Shown: positions 1 through 5,415, counted from the stretch's first letter. The stretch: DNA of 5,415 nt from Candidatus Eiseniibacteriota bacterium (GCA_020431745.1 JAGQHR010000271.1:1-5415), one strand, 5' to 3'. Notes: generated by a model from the sequence alone, not told the origin. A program made the numbers and translations.

Positions 1-153
1 AGCAAAAACGCCCCGTGATCCGCGAGGGTGAACCACGCTAGACTCCGCCTCTCGCGGGACATCCCCGGCCCGATACCAGGTGTCAGGGGGGCCGTCCGCG
101 ACGACAACAGCATCCGCGACCGACCAACTTCCATTCCGCGCGGTCCACCGACC

Positions 154-158
154 GGGAG
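154..158 (+). promoter_or_regulatory. Ribosome binding site of the DinB-family gene
   Basis: GGGAG lies 8 bases before the ATG at 167. It decides the start: the same frame is open upstream to a GTG at 80, but that codon has no comparable site, and the 29 residues it would add are low-complexity and resemble no DinB N-terminus. Confidence 0.6.
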
Positions 159-166
159 ATCCGACC

Positions 167-745
167 ATGCCCCTGGAACGAAGGCTCACCGTCCCCGAGG
201 GATACGATGCCGCGGCCAATCCGCGCGTCGCATCCTTCGCCGCCCAGCTCGACGACCAGCTTTCCCGCCTCAAGAAGGACGTGGCCGGTCTGGAAGTGCG
301 GCACCTGGAGTGGCAACCGCACAACGGCATCAACACGATCGGCATGCTGCTGGCGCATCTCGCGGTGGTCGACGTCTGGTGGATGCGGCTGGCTCCCCTG
401 GAGACGCCGGAGGCCGAGTGCGACGCCATCATGCGTGACACGATCGGCATCCTCATGGACGACGACGGTCTGCCGCTGGCACCGGAAGCCGCGCACCCGG
501 CGTCGCTGGCCGGAAAGTCGCTGGAGGACTACCTCGCCATGATCGATCGCGCGCGGGCCGCGACGCACGAGCAGCTGCGACGGTGGACCGATGCGGATCT
601 CGACACTACGTTCCAGCTGCGCGACCGGGCGATTTTCCGCGAATGGACGGCGTATCACGTGCTGGAGCACTTCTGCGGCCACTATGGCCAGATCCTGCTC
701 CTCAAGCACCTTCTCCGCGACGCGGGACTGCTTCCGAAGAGCTGA
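167..745 (+). CDS. DinB/DUF664-type four-helix-bundle protein (putative metal-dependent enzyme)
   Basis: This encodes a 192-residue soluble cytoplasmic protein with no signal peptide or membrane segment, the usual size for the DinB / DUF664 / YfiT-like superfamily. Seen in the sequence: an amphipathic first helix (about residues 22-48), then the HL-x4-D-x-WW signature with His64 at the end of 'GMLLAHLAVVDVWW', and near the C-terminus the His-rich 'YHVLEHFCGHYGQI' with His164, His168 and His172. In characterised members three histidines from these two places bind a divalent metal (Ni or Zn). Relatives include DNA-damage-induced proteins and thiol-dependent transferases that use bacillithiol or mycothiol; this is not DNA polymerase IV, which shares the name DinB. 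The exact reaction cannot be assigned. The ATG at 167 has a GGGAG site. The gene stands alone on this strand and converges on the M16 peptidase gene, 107 bp away. The family call is secure from the histidine pattern; the function is open. Confidence 0.88.
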   Translation: MPLERRLTVPEGYDAAANPRVASFAAQLDDQLSRLKKDVAGLEVRHLEWQPHNGINTIGMLLAHLAVVDVWWMRLAPLETPEAECDAIMRDTIGILMDDDGLPLAPEAAHPASLAGKSLEDYLAMIDRARAATHEQLRRWTDADLDTTFQLRDRAIFREWTAYHVLEHFCGHYGQILLLKHLLRDAGLLPKS

Positions 746-747
746 GC

Positions 748-782
748 GCCGTGGCTCGGGTTTGAAACGCCGAGCCACAGGC
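748..782. terminator. Strong stem-loop in the convergent gap, probable bidirectional terminator
   Basis: GTGGCTCGG (751-759) pairs perfectly with CCGAGCCAC (770-778). GCC (748-750) and GGC (780-782) extend the stem past a bulged A at 779, and the loop itself is nearly self-complementary (GTTTGAAAC). The hairpin begins 3 bases after the DinB-family stop codon. Its place between two converging genes fits transcription termination from either side. No T-run follows on either strand, so it is not a classical intrinsic terminator; it may instead pause polymerase or protect 3' ends. Confidence 0.55.
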
Positions 783-798
783 CCCGTCTGTTCGGAGA

Positions 799-816
799 GA
801 GCCCGAGGGCGGGCTC
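799..816. terminator. Second stem-loop in the convergent gap, downstream of the M16 gene
   Basis: GAGCCCG (799-805) and CGGGCTC (810-816) form a perfect 7-bp stem with a 4-base loop. It lies 36 bases beyond the M16 stop codon on the minus strand. An alternative pairing, CTCGG (814-818) with CCGAG (826-830), overlaps it. No T-run follows in either direction. Together with the hairpin at 748-782 it makes up most of the structure in this gap. Confidence 0.4.
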
Positions 817-852
817 GGCGGCGCACCGAGAACGGGGAGCCGCCGACTCCGA

Positions 853-3657
853 TCAGTCGACCACGCTCGAGCTGCTCGTCCCGGAGGATCCCTCCGCCGC
901 CGCAGCCTTCTCGAAGTCACCCGCCCGCACGATCGAGACGTCCCCCGGCACGATGTACTTCTTCATCGCGGCGAAGATCTGCTCGGGCGTGAGACCCGCG
1001 ACCTTGTCCTCGAGCCGGCTCTGCCACTCGATCGTGAGGTCGTTGTACGAAAGGTCGGTCAGGTCGCGCACCAGCTCGGAATCGTTGCTCCGCGAGACCT
1101 GCTGCCGCTGCAACCACCCCGACTTGGCCTCCTTGACCTCGTCGGCCGTGAACGGGACCTCGACCGCCTTGCGCATCTCGTCCTGGAACGCCTCCACCAG
1201 CCGGGCATCGTTCTGCGGGGCGTACATCGCGAACGCGGTGAGCCGCGCGTTGTTCCCGACCGCCGGCGCGAAGAACCGGGCTCCGACGGCGTAGCTGAGC
1301 CCTTCCTGCTGGCGAATGCGGGTCGCGAGACGCGAGTTGAGGAAACCGCCACCCAGCATGTAGCTCCCCAGGACCATCGCCGGATAGTCGGCATCGTCCT
1401 GATTGAGCTGGATCCGCAGGCCCGCGGCCATCGACGCGCTTTCCTTGTCCGGAACCTGGATCTTGTCGATCAGCGATGCCCGATGGTCGTAGTCGGTGAC
1501 GATCCGCTCGAACGGAGCGGCGCTGTTCCAGTCCCCGAACAGCTTCTCGAGCTGCGCCTTGACCTCGGCCGGATCGAAGTCGCCCGCGATCGCGATCTGG
1601 CCCTGCGAGGCTCCGTAGAACTTCTGGAAGAACTCCGAGAGCGCCGCCGGCTCCACGGCCTTGACACGCGTGATCTCCTCGTCGGGAGTGAGCGTGGCCC
1701 GCGGATCGTCGGCCGGATACGGCGACAGATGACGATTCAGCCCCGTGAAGGCGATCGCACCCGGCTCGGTCTTGGACTGCTCCAGATCGACCAGGCGTTC
1801 CTCCTTGAGCTGCCGGAACTCCTCGGCGTCGAACGCCGGGTGCCGCAGGATGTCCGCGACGAGATCGAGCGCCGCGGTCAGGTTGGGGCGCGTCACCTCG
1901 AGGTTGGCCGAAGCCTCCGACCCGCCGCCCCGAACTCGGAGCGTCGCCTGGAGCTTGTCGAGCTCGTCCCGAATCTGCGCGCGCGTGTGCGTGGTGGTTC
2001 CGCGCATCAGCATGTCGCCGGTGAGGTCGGAAACCTGGGCCAGACCCCGCAGGGATTCCAGACTCCCGAAGTGCAGATTCAGGTCCATGTCCACGGTCTC
2101 GCCGCGGGTCTTCTTGGGCAGGAGCATCACCTCCATGCCGTTCGCGAGCGTGAAGCTCTCCATGCGGGCCATGATGTTGGCCGGGGAGGCGTCGAAGTCC
2201 TCGCCCATCGCCATCGCCTCACCGCCCTGATAGCTCGCGAGCATCTGCGGAAGATCGGTGACCTCCGGAATCTCGACGCGGCGCGCCTCCTTGGTGGGTA
2301 GATAGAGTCCGGTGGTCCGATTGCTGTCGACCAGGTAGGCCTGGGCAACCCGGGCGACGTCGGCCGGATGCACCTCCCGGAGCCGATCGCGATTGAGGAA
2401 GACCAGACGCCAGTCACCCATCGAGGCCCACTCGCTGAGGTTGATCGCCGCCCACGACGTGTTGCGCATGGTGGTCTCCCACTGCCGGAGCAGGGCGTTG
2501 ACCGCGCGCTGAACCTCTTCGTCGGTCGGCGGCGCGCCGGCGACGTTCTCGGCCGTATGGATGAGCTCGTTCTGCACCGCCACGACATCCTTGTCCTTGG
2601 CCACCTCTGCGGTGAGCAGGAACAACGCCGGATCCTTGAACCGGTCCGCCCGCGCATCCACCGAAGTCGCACGCCCTGTCTCGACGAGGCTCTTGTGCAG
2701 CCGGCCCGACGGGCTCGAGCCCAGGACGTGGGCCAACACCTCGAGCGGCGGGAAGTCGGGGTGCGATCCTGCGGGAATGTGATACGCGACGGCGGCAGCC
2801 TGCAGCTCACCCACCCGCCGCAGGGTCACGGAGCGCTCTCCGTCCTGCGCGGGCTCGCGCGTGTAGACCGGCGGCATCGCGATGGCGGGGTTCTGGATCC
2901 CCCCGAACTTCTTCTGGATGAGCGCCAGGGTCCGCGTGGGGTCGAACTTGCCGGCCACGACCAGCACCGCGTTCTCGGGGCGATACCAGAGGTGGTAGAA
3001 CGCCTGCAGCCGTTCGATCGGCACCGCTTCGATATCCGAGCGAGCCCCGATCGTGCTGTTCCCGTAGTTGTGCCAGAGGTACGCGGTCGAATAGACGCGT
3101 TCCTCGAGGATCGCCTGCGGATCGTTTTCCCCGATCTCGAACTCGTTGCGCACGACGGACATTTCCGAATCGAGGTCCTTCTGCGCGACGAAGCTGTTGA
3201 CCATCCGATCGGACTCGAGGTCGAGAGCCCACTCCAGATTCTCGTCGGTGGCAGCGAAGGTCTCGAAATAGTTCGTCCGATCGAACCACGTCGACCCGTT
3301 GGGCCGCGCTCCGTGCGAGGTCAGCTCATCAGGAATGTTGGTGTGCTTGGTCGAGCCCTTGAAGAGGAGATGCTCGAGCAGGTGCGCCATCCCGGTCTCT
3401 CCATAGCCTTCGTGGAGGGAACCGACCCGGTAGGTGATGTTGACGGTGGTCGTGGCTTGCGAAGGATCGGGGAAGAGAATCACTTCGAGCCCGTTGTCGA
3501 GCTGGTACTGGGAGATCCCCTCGACCGTGACCACGAACTTCACCCCCGACGGCAGCGCATCGGGGGAGCCGGACTGCGCGGACCCGATCGCGGGCAGCAG
3601 TCCGAGGAAAACGAGCGCGAAGAGCGCCGAGGTGGTCCTGAAAACGGCTCGTGACAT
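853..3657 (-). CDS. Periplasmic M16-family zinc metallopeptidase, two-repeat form with one active half
   Basis: This encodes a 934-residue exported peptidase of the M16 (pitrilysin / insulinase / mitochondrial processing peptidase) family, which degrades peptides inside a clam-shaped chamber. Residues 1-27 form a signal peptide (basic start, hydrophobic core 'ALFALVFLGLLP', likely cleavage GSA|Q). The first M16 pair spans roughly 45-460. It carries the inverted zinc motif H92-L-L-E95-H96, and Glu172 in 'VVRNEFE', 76 residues after His96, is the expected third ligand. The second pair spans roughly 498-905. It lacks the zinc motif (Gln541 replaces the first His) but keeps 'SRLATRIRQQEGLSY' with Arg782 and Tyr789, matching the substrate-binding Arg/Tyr pair of M16 C-terminal domains. 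One active and one inactive half is normal for such proteins. The tail (about 917-934) is Ala/Ser-rich. The ATG at 3657 was chosen over the in-frame ATG at 3744 because it has a well-spaced AGGAG and starts directly with the signal peptide. No partner peptidase gene is adjacent. Confidence 0.95.
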   Translation of the reverse strand: MSRAVFRTTSALFALVFLGLLPAIGSAQSGSPDALPSGVKFVVTVEGISQYQLDNGLEVILFPDPSQATTTVNITYRVGSLHEGYGETGMAHLLEHLLFKGSTKHTNIPDELTSHGARPNGSTWFDRTNYFETFAATDENLEWALDLESDRMVNSFVAQKDLDSEMSVVRNEFEIGENDPQAILEERVYSTAYLWHNYGNSTIGARSDIEAVPIERLQAFYHLWYRPENAVLVVAGKFDPTRTLALIQKKFGGIQNPAIAMPPVYTREPAQDGERSVTLRRVGELQAAAVAYHIPAGSHPDFPPLEVLAHVLGSSPSGRLHKSLVETGRATSVDARADRFKDPALFLLTAEVAKDKDVVAVQNELIHTAENVAGAPPTDEEVQRAVNALLRQWETTMRNTSWAAINLSEWASMGDWRLVFLNRDRLREVHPADVARVAQAYLVDSNRTTGLYLPTKEARRVEIPEVTDLPQMLASYQGGEAMAMGEDFDASPANIMARMESFTLANGMEVMLLPKKTRGETVDMDLNLHFGSLESLRGLAQVSDLTGDMLMRGTTTHTRAQIRDELDKLQATLRVRGGGSEASANLEVTRPNLTAALDLVADILRHPAFDAEEFRQLKEERLVDLEQSKTEPGAIAFTGLNRHLSPYPADDPRATLTPDEEITRVKAVEPAALSEFFQKFYGASQGQIAIAGDFDPAEVKAQLEKLFGDWNSAAPFERIVTDYDHRASLIDKIQVPDKESASMAAGLRIQLNQDDADYPAMVLGSYMLGGGFLNSRLATRIRQQEGLSYAVGARFFAPAVGNNARLTAFAMYAPQNDARLVEAFQDEMRKAVEVPFTADEVKEAKSGWLQRQQVSRSNDSELVRDLTDLSYNDLTIEWQSRLEDKVAGLTPEQIFAAMKKYIVPGDVSIVRAGDFEKAAAAEGSSGTSSSSVVD

Positions 3658-3663
3658 GAATAG

Positions 3664-3668
3664 CTCCT
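3664..3668 (-). promoter_or_regulatory. Ribosome binding site of the M16 peptidase gene
   Basis: AGGAG on the minus strand, 6 bases before the ATG at 3657. It settles the start, since the longer alternative from 3744 would put 29 residues in front of a well-formed signal peptide. Confidence 0.75.
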
Positions 3669-3759
3669 GTCGGTGGTTCGAGTGGGTAGCCGAAGCGGCA
3701 GGTACAGCGAGACGGGAATGGACCCGCCGCCCCGAGTCGAACAAACCCGCAGTCTACTC

Positions 3760-3790
3760 CCCCGGCGCGTTCGACCGGGGCGTTTCTTTT
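3760..3790 (+). terminator. Terminator-like hairpin plus T-rich tail reading on the plus strand
   Basis: CCCCGG (3760-3765) and CCGGGG (3775-3780) form a 6-bp all-GC stem with a 9-base loop. It is followed by CGTTTCTTTT (3781-3790), the only T-rich tract next to a hairpin seen in this window. The layout resembles an intrinsic terminator for plus-strand transcription, yet both flanking genes are on the minus strand. It could end an antisense transcript running out of the M16 gene, or be chance pairing in GC-rich DNA. Confidence 0.3.
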
Positions 3791-3840
3791 CGGGAACAGG
3801 GCGGCCACGCGGGACGGCGCGCAGACCCCACGAACGTGTC

Positions 3841-3876
3841 CCGCACACGGTCCGTGCGGCTTCCGGGCTCCCCCGG
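3841..3876 (-). terminator. Pair of small GC hairpins just after the stop of the secreted-protein gene
   Basis: Directly after the stop (codon at 3878-3880), CCGGG (3863-3867) can pair with CCCGG (3872-3876) over a 4-base loop. Next, CCGCAC (3841-3846) pairs with GTGCGG (3854-3859) over 7 bases. A competing 7-bp pairing links GCGGGAC (3809-3815) with GTCCCGC (3838-3844). No T-run follows on the minus strand. These could mark the transcript end and separate this gene from the M16 gene, but such short stems are common in GC-rich DNA. Confidence 0.3.
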
Positions 3877-3877
3877 G

Positions 3878-4411
3878 TCAGTGCTGAGGGATGGCCCGTT
3901 CCAGAGGTTCGGCCGCGAACCAGACCTCGAGAACGGGTGACGTCGTGACACCGCCGAGCGGATAGACGTACCCGGTGAGCCGACCGTAGTTGTCCAAATC
4001 GGTCCCGAGCAGGTAGGTGGCCTCCCGCTCCTCGTCGGCCGCAAACCAGCGCAGTCGCAGGACCGCACTACCGTCCGCAGTCGTCTCGATCGCGCCCCGG
4101 GCCGTTTCGCGAACCTCCGGACCTCCGGAAGCGTCAGCGTTCGGATCGCACGTCCGGGACCAGACTCGGTAAGCGGTGAAGCCCAGTTCGTCCTCCGTGA
4201 GCTCGAGGGTTCCCGAGTACTGGACCCCCGACTGCAGATCCCGTCCGAGGATCAGGTAGCGCCCCAGCAGGAGCGCATGCCAAACCTCACTCGCAGCCGA
4301 TTCGCTCGCCTCAGCCGGTTCGCTTTCCTCGGCCGATTCGCTCGCCTCCGCGAGGGGGGCGAGCCCGGAACCGGGACCGATCCCCAGCGCGGCACCGAGC
4401 ATCAACGCCAC
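3878..4411 (-). CDS. Probable secreted protein of unknown function with an acidic hexapeptide repeat
   Basis: I do not recognise this family. From the GTG at 4411 it is 177 residues. The N-terminus is hydrophobic (residues 1-17), and a type I signal cleavage is plausible near 'LAEA|S', residues 21-24. Next come three 6-residue units (EASESA, EESEPA, EASESA; residues 23-40), an acidic flexible linker. The rest (about 42-177) looks like a compact beta-rich domain: 'GRYLILGRDLQSGVQYSGTLELTEDELGF', a lone Cys in 'WSRTCDPNADAS', 'SAVLRLRWFA', 'TYLLGTDLDNYGRLTGYVYPLGG' and a final 'VLEVWFAAEPLE' strand. The alternation of short strands and turns is lipocalin-like in feel, but that is a guess. No lipobox Cys is present. 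The start is uncertain: the frame stays open to ATGs at 4402, 4606 and 4795. Upstream of 4411 third-position G/C falls (about 60% over 4412-4606 by hand count, against roughly 75% in the domain) and the peptide becomes Arg/Pro/Gly-rich, so I place the start near the hydrophobic segment. That short form lacks basic residues before the core, which is a weakness. It sits 220 bp upstream of the M16 gene on the same strand. Confidence 0.62.
   Translation of the reverse strand: MALMLGAALGIGPGSGLAPLAEASESAEESEPAEASESAASEVWHALLLGRYLILGRDLQSGVQYSGTLELTEDELGFTAYRVWSRTCDPNADASGGPEVRETARGAIETTADGSAVLRLRWFAADEEREATYLLGTDLDNYGRLTGYVYPLGGVTTSPVLEVWFAAEPLERAIPQH
4296..4349 (-). repeat. Three tandem 18-bp units encoding a hexapeptide repeat
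   Basis: On the plus strand the units are GCCGATTCGCTCGCCTCA (4296-4313), GCCGGTTCGCTTTCCTCG (4314-4331) and GCCGATTCGCTCGCCTCC (4332-4349). The outer two are identical over 17 bases and the middle one differs at a few positions. On the minus strand they encode EASESA-EESEPA-EASESA in the frame of the secreted-protein gene. The 18-bp period keeps the frame, so copy number could change by slippage without breaking the gene. Confidence 0.85.
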
Positions 4412-4687
4412 CAGCCCCGTGCGAAGCGCCCGTCCGTGTCCGGGACGGAGCCGCTCGTTTATGACGTCCGCAACAGTGATCGCGACACACGCAGGAAGAC
4501 GGTCTCGCAGATCTGCGGCGCACTCGACGTTTCGCCCACTGCTACCGCTTCGGCCTCCCGCCGTCCCTCGTCGAGGGGCAGGTGCGCTTTCCCGCTGATC
4601 CACCATGTCCCCATCGTATCGCGCGGGCAGCGGCAGACGAAGTCCGTCGGTCGGAAGATCGATCGTTTTCACACCTGCGGCGGCACG

Positions 4688-4729
4688 CCGGGGTTGCGGC
4701 GGACCTTCCGCGAGCGCGTCGCAACCCGG
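4688..4729. repeat. Imperfect inverted repeat with nested hairpin
   Basis: GGGTTGCG (4691-4698) and CGCAACCC (4720-4727) are perfect 8-bp inverted arms. Allowing one bulged G extends them to CCGGGTTGCG / CGCAACCCGG. Inside, GCGG (4699-4702) and CCGC (4708-4711) can form a small hairpin. The repeat lies in the divergent spacer and could be an operator or a structured leader of a minus-strand transcript. No known motif is recognised. Confidence 0.4.
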
Positions 4730-4840
4730 AACACGGGGATCGGACACCCCTGACAGCGGGAACCCGATGCGCCTGGTACGGTCGAGAGCGCTCATCGTGA
4801 ACGCCGCTCCCGGGGTTGGCTCGAGGACTGGACACGGATC

Positions 4841-4845
4841 GGAGG
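4841..4845 (+). promoter_or_regulatory. Ribosome binding site pointing to a CTG start
   Basis: GGAGG, a full match to the core anti-Shine-Dalgarno complement, ends 6 bases before the in-frame CTG at 4852. No ATG or GTG occurs in this frame between the stop at 4798-4800 and the conserved region, so this site is the main reason for choosing CTG 4852. The GTG at 4845-4847 is in another frame and reaches a stop after 11 codons. Confidence 0.65.
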
Positions 4846-4851
4846 TGCACC

Positions 4852-5415
4852 CTGGGCAAGCCGGACCCGACCCGGCGTGACGCGGTCTCCGCGCTCGCCC
4901 TCTGGAAGCGGATCGTATTCCCCGTCGTTCCGACCATCATCGTCCTCGTGCTCACCGAATCGGTCCTGGCGCTCCTGGGCGTCACCCCCCGTCTCCACGA
5001 GGAGGACCCGTTCGTCGGATTCGCCTCGCAAGTGCCGCTCTACGTCGAGTCGACGAACGATGCCGGCCAGGTCGTCATGACGACCTCTTCCAACAAGCGA
5101 ACCCTTTTCAACGCGCAGACCTTTCTTCGCGACAAGCCCGCGGGTACCACCCGCATCTTCTGCCTGGGAGGCTCGACGACCTACGGCCGGCCCTACTATG
5201 ACGCGACGGCGTTCTCGGGTTGGTTGCGCGCGCTCCTGCCCGTGGCCGATCCCGGGAAACACTGGGAAGTGATCAACGCCGGCGGGATCAGCTACGCGAG
5301 CTATCGGGTGGCGACGGTGATGGAAGAGCTGACCCGGTACGATCCCGATGTCTTCATCGTCTACACCGGGCACAACGAGTTCCTCGAGGAGCGCACCTAC
5401 GGAACGCTCCGCGAC
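4852..5415 (+). CDS. Membrane-anchored SGNH/GDSL-type hydrolase, N-terminal part (cut by the window edge)
   Basis: The first 188 codons are present; the frame is open at the right edge, so the C-terminus is missing. After a short basic start, residues about 21-44 ('IVFPVVPTIIVLVLTESVLALLGV') form one hydrophobic segment, probably an uncleaved anchor that places the rest outside the cytoplasmic membrane. The SGNH core follows. Block I is 'FCLGGSTTYG' with candidate nucleophile Ser108, the Gly of block II lies in 'INAGGISYASYRVA' (about 141-154), and block III is 'VYTGHNEFLEERTY' with Asn175 for the oxyanion hole. The catalytic Asp/His pair near the C-terminus lies beyond the window. SGNH enzymes act as esterases, lipases or carbohydrate deacetylases. 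Large proteins with this GGSTTYG/GHNEF pattern often continue into tetratricopeptide repeats, which cannot be checked here. The start is taken as CTG 4852 because of GGAGG 6 bases upstream; TTG at 4816 is the alternative without a good site. The gene diverges from the small secreted-protein gene. Substrate unknown. Confidence 0.88.
   Translation, partial: MGKPDPTRRDAVSALALWKRIVFPVVPTIIVLVLTESVLALLGVTPRLHEEDPFVGFASQVPLYVESTNDAGQVVMTTSSNKRTLFNAQTFLRDKPAGTTRIFCLGGSTTYGRPYYDATAFSGWLRALLPVADPGKHWEVINAGGISYASYRVATVMEELTRYDPDVFIVYTGHNEFLEERTYGTLRD

Larger units (their letters stand above)
4412..4851. other. Divergent spacer between the secreted-protein and SGNH genes, little coding character
   Basis: About 440 bp lie between the preferred starts of two divergent genes, so promoters for both should be here. 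The minus frame of the secreted-protein gene is open throughout (to an ATG at 4795), but the peptide it would add is Arg/Pro/Gly-rich without domain features. The plus frame of the SGNH gene is closed by TGA at 4798-4800. An imperfect inverted repeat sits at 4688-4729. A weak plus-strand candidate is an extended -10, TGGTACGGT (4774-4782), about 70 bp before the SGNH start; the nearest -35-like hexamer, CTGACA (4750-4755), is too far away (21-bp spacer). No minus-strand promoter stands out. If the longer secreted-protein start is real, part of this stretch is coding. Confidence 0.45.

Noticed and set aside
15..44. Possible promoter: GTGATC (15-20), 18-bp spacer, TAGACT (39-44), upstream of the DinB-family gene
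   Set aside because: Only three of six -35 positions and four of six -10 positions match the sigma-70 consensus, which is close to chance.
80..166. N-terminal extension of the DinB-family protein from the GTG at 80
   Set aside because: The added residues are low-complexity and outside the conserved domain, while the ATG at 167 has a well-spaced GGGAG.
1483..3654. Long open frames on the plus strand opposite the M16 gene (1483-2301 and 2368-3654)
   Set aside because: They are mirror frames of a high-GC3 gene. Their translations are Arg/Leu/Glu/His-rich without domains, whereas the minus-strand product has a signal peptide and complete M16 motifs.
3671..3695. GGTTCGAGT near 3675, resembling a tRNA T-loop
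   Set aside because: The flanking bases do not form a 5-bp T-stem and no acceptor, anticodon or D arms can be built around it.
3658..3744. Longer M16 product starting at the ATG at 3744
   Set aside because: It would place 29 residues before a complete signal peptide, and the internal ATG at 3657 has AGGAG at ideal spacing.
4277..4753. Plus-strand open frame opposite the secreted-protein gene
   Set aside because: Its Arg/Thr-rich translation has no domain features, and its middle overlaps the 18-bp repeat that makes sense in the minus frame.
4845..4880. GTG at 4845 as a start just after the GGAGG
   Set aside because: It is out of frame with the SGNH domain and hits TGA after 11 codons.
4792..5373. 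Minus-strand open frame opposite the SGNH gene
   Set aside because: It is a shadow frame: the plus strand encodes clear SGNH blocks over the same bases.
1..5415. A defence, mobile or otherwise novel multi-gene system
   Set aside because: The four genes are unlinked in strand and function, with no toxin-antitoxin pair, nuclease, transposase, terminal repeats or array. The gene content looks like ordinary chromosomal background.

Overview
The window is GC-rich (about two-thirds G+C by eye), strongly biased to G/C in third codon positions, and carries four protein genes. No RNA gene, insertion sequence, CRISPR array or phage gene is visible. An exported two-repeat M16 peptidase with a cleavable signal peptide, a second probably secreted protein and a membrane-anchored SGNH hydrolase suggest a Gram-negative (diderm) bacterium with a high-GC genome. 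Groups such as Gemmatimonadota, Eisenbacteria-like lineages, Acidobacteriota or Myxococcota would fit, but the sequence alone does not fix the phylum.

Layout from left to right: bases 1-166 hold no convincing gene and only a very weak promoter candidate. A DinB/DUF664-type four-helix protein lies at 167-745 (+). A 107-bp convergent gap (746-852) contains two strong stem-loops and is probably a bidirectional transcription end. A 934-residue periplasmic M16 zinc metallopeptidase lies at 853-3657 (-). A 220-bp gap (3658-3877) holds the M16 ribosome binding site and several GC hairpins. A small, probably secreted protein of unknown function lies at about 3878-4411 (-); it has an acidic hexapeptide repeat just after its signal sequence and an uncertain start. 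About 440 bp (4412-4851) between this gene and the next, divergent one has weak coding character and holds an imperfect inverted repeat. The N-terminal part of a membrane-anchored SGNH/GDSL hydrolase begins at 4852 (+), apparently from a rare CTG codon behind a perfect GGAGG, and runs off the right edge.

The genes do not form an obvious pathway. The two minus-strand genes both encode exported proteins but are separated by 220 bp with hairpins, so they need not be co-transcribed. The DinB gene converges on the peptidase and the SGNH gene diverges from the small secreted protein, so each is probably an independent unit. I found no defence, mobile or biosynthetic system here. The points most worth a second look are the CTG start, the uncharacterised repeat-bearing secreted protein, and the hairpin-rich spacers.
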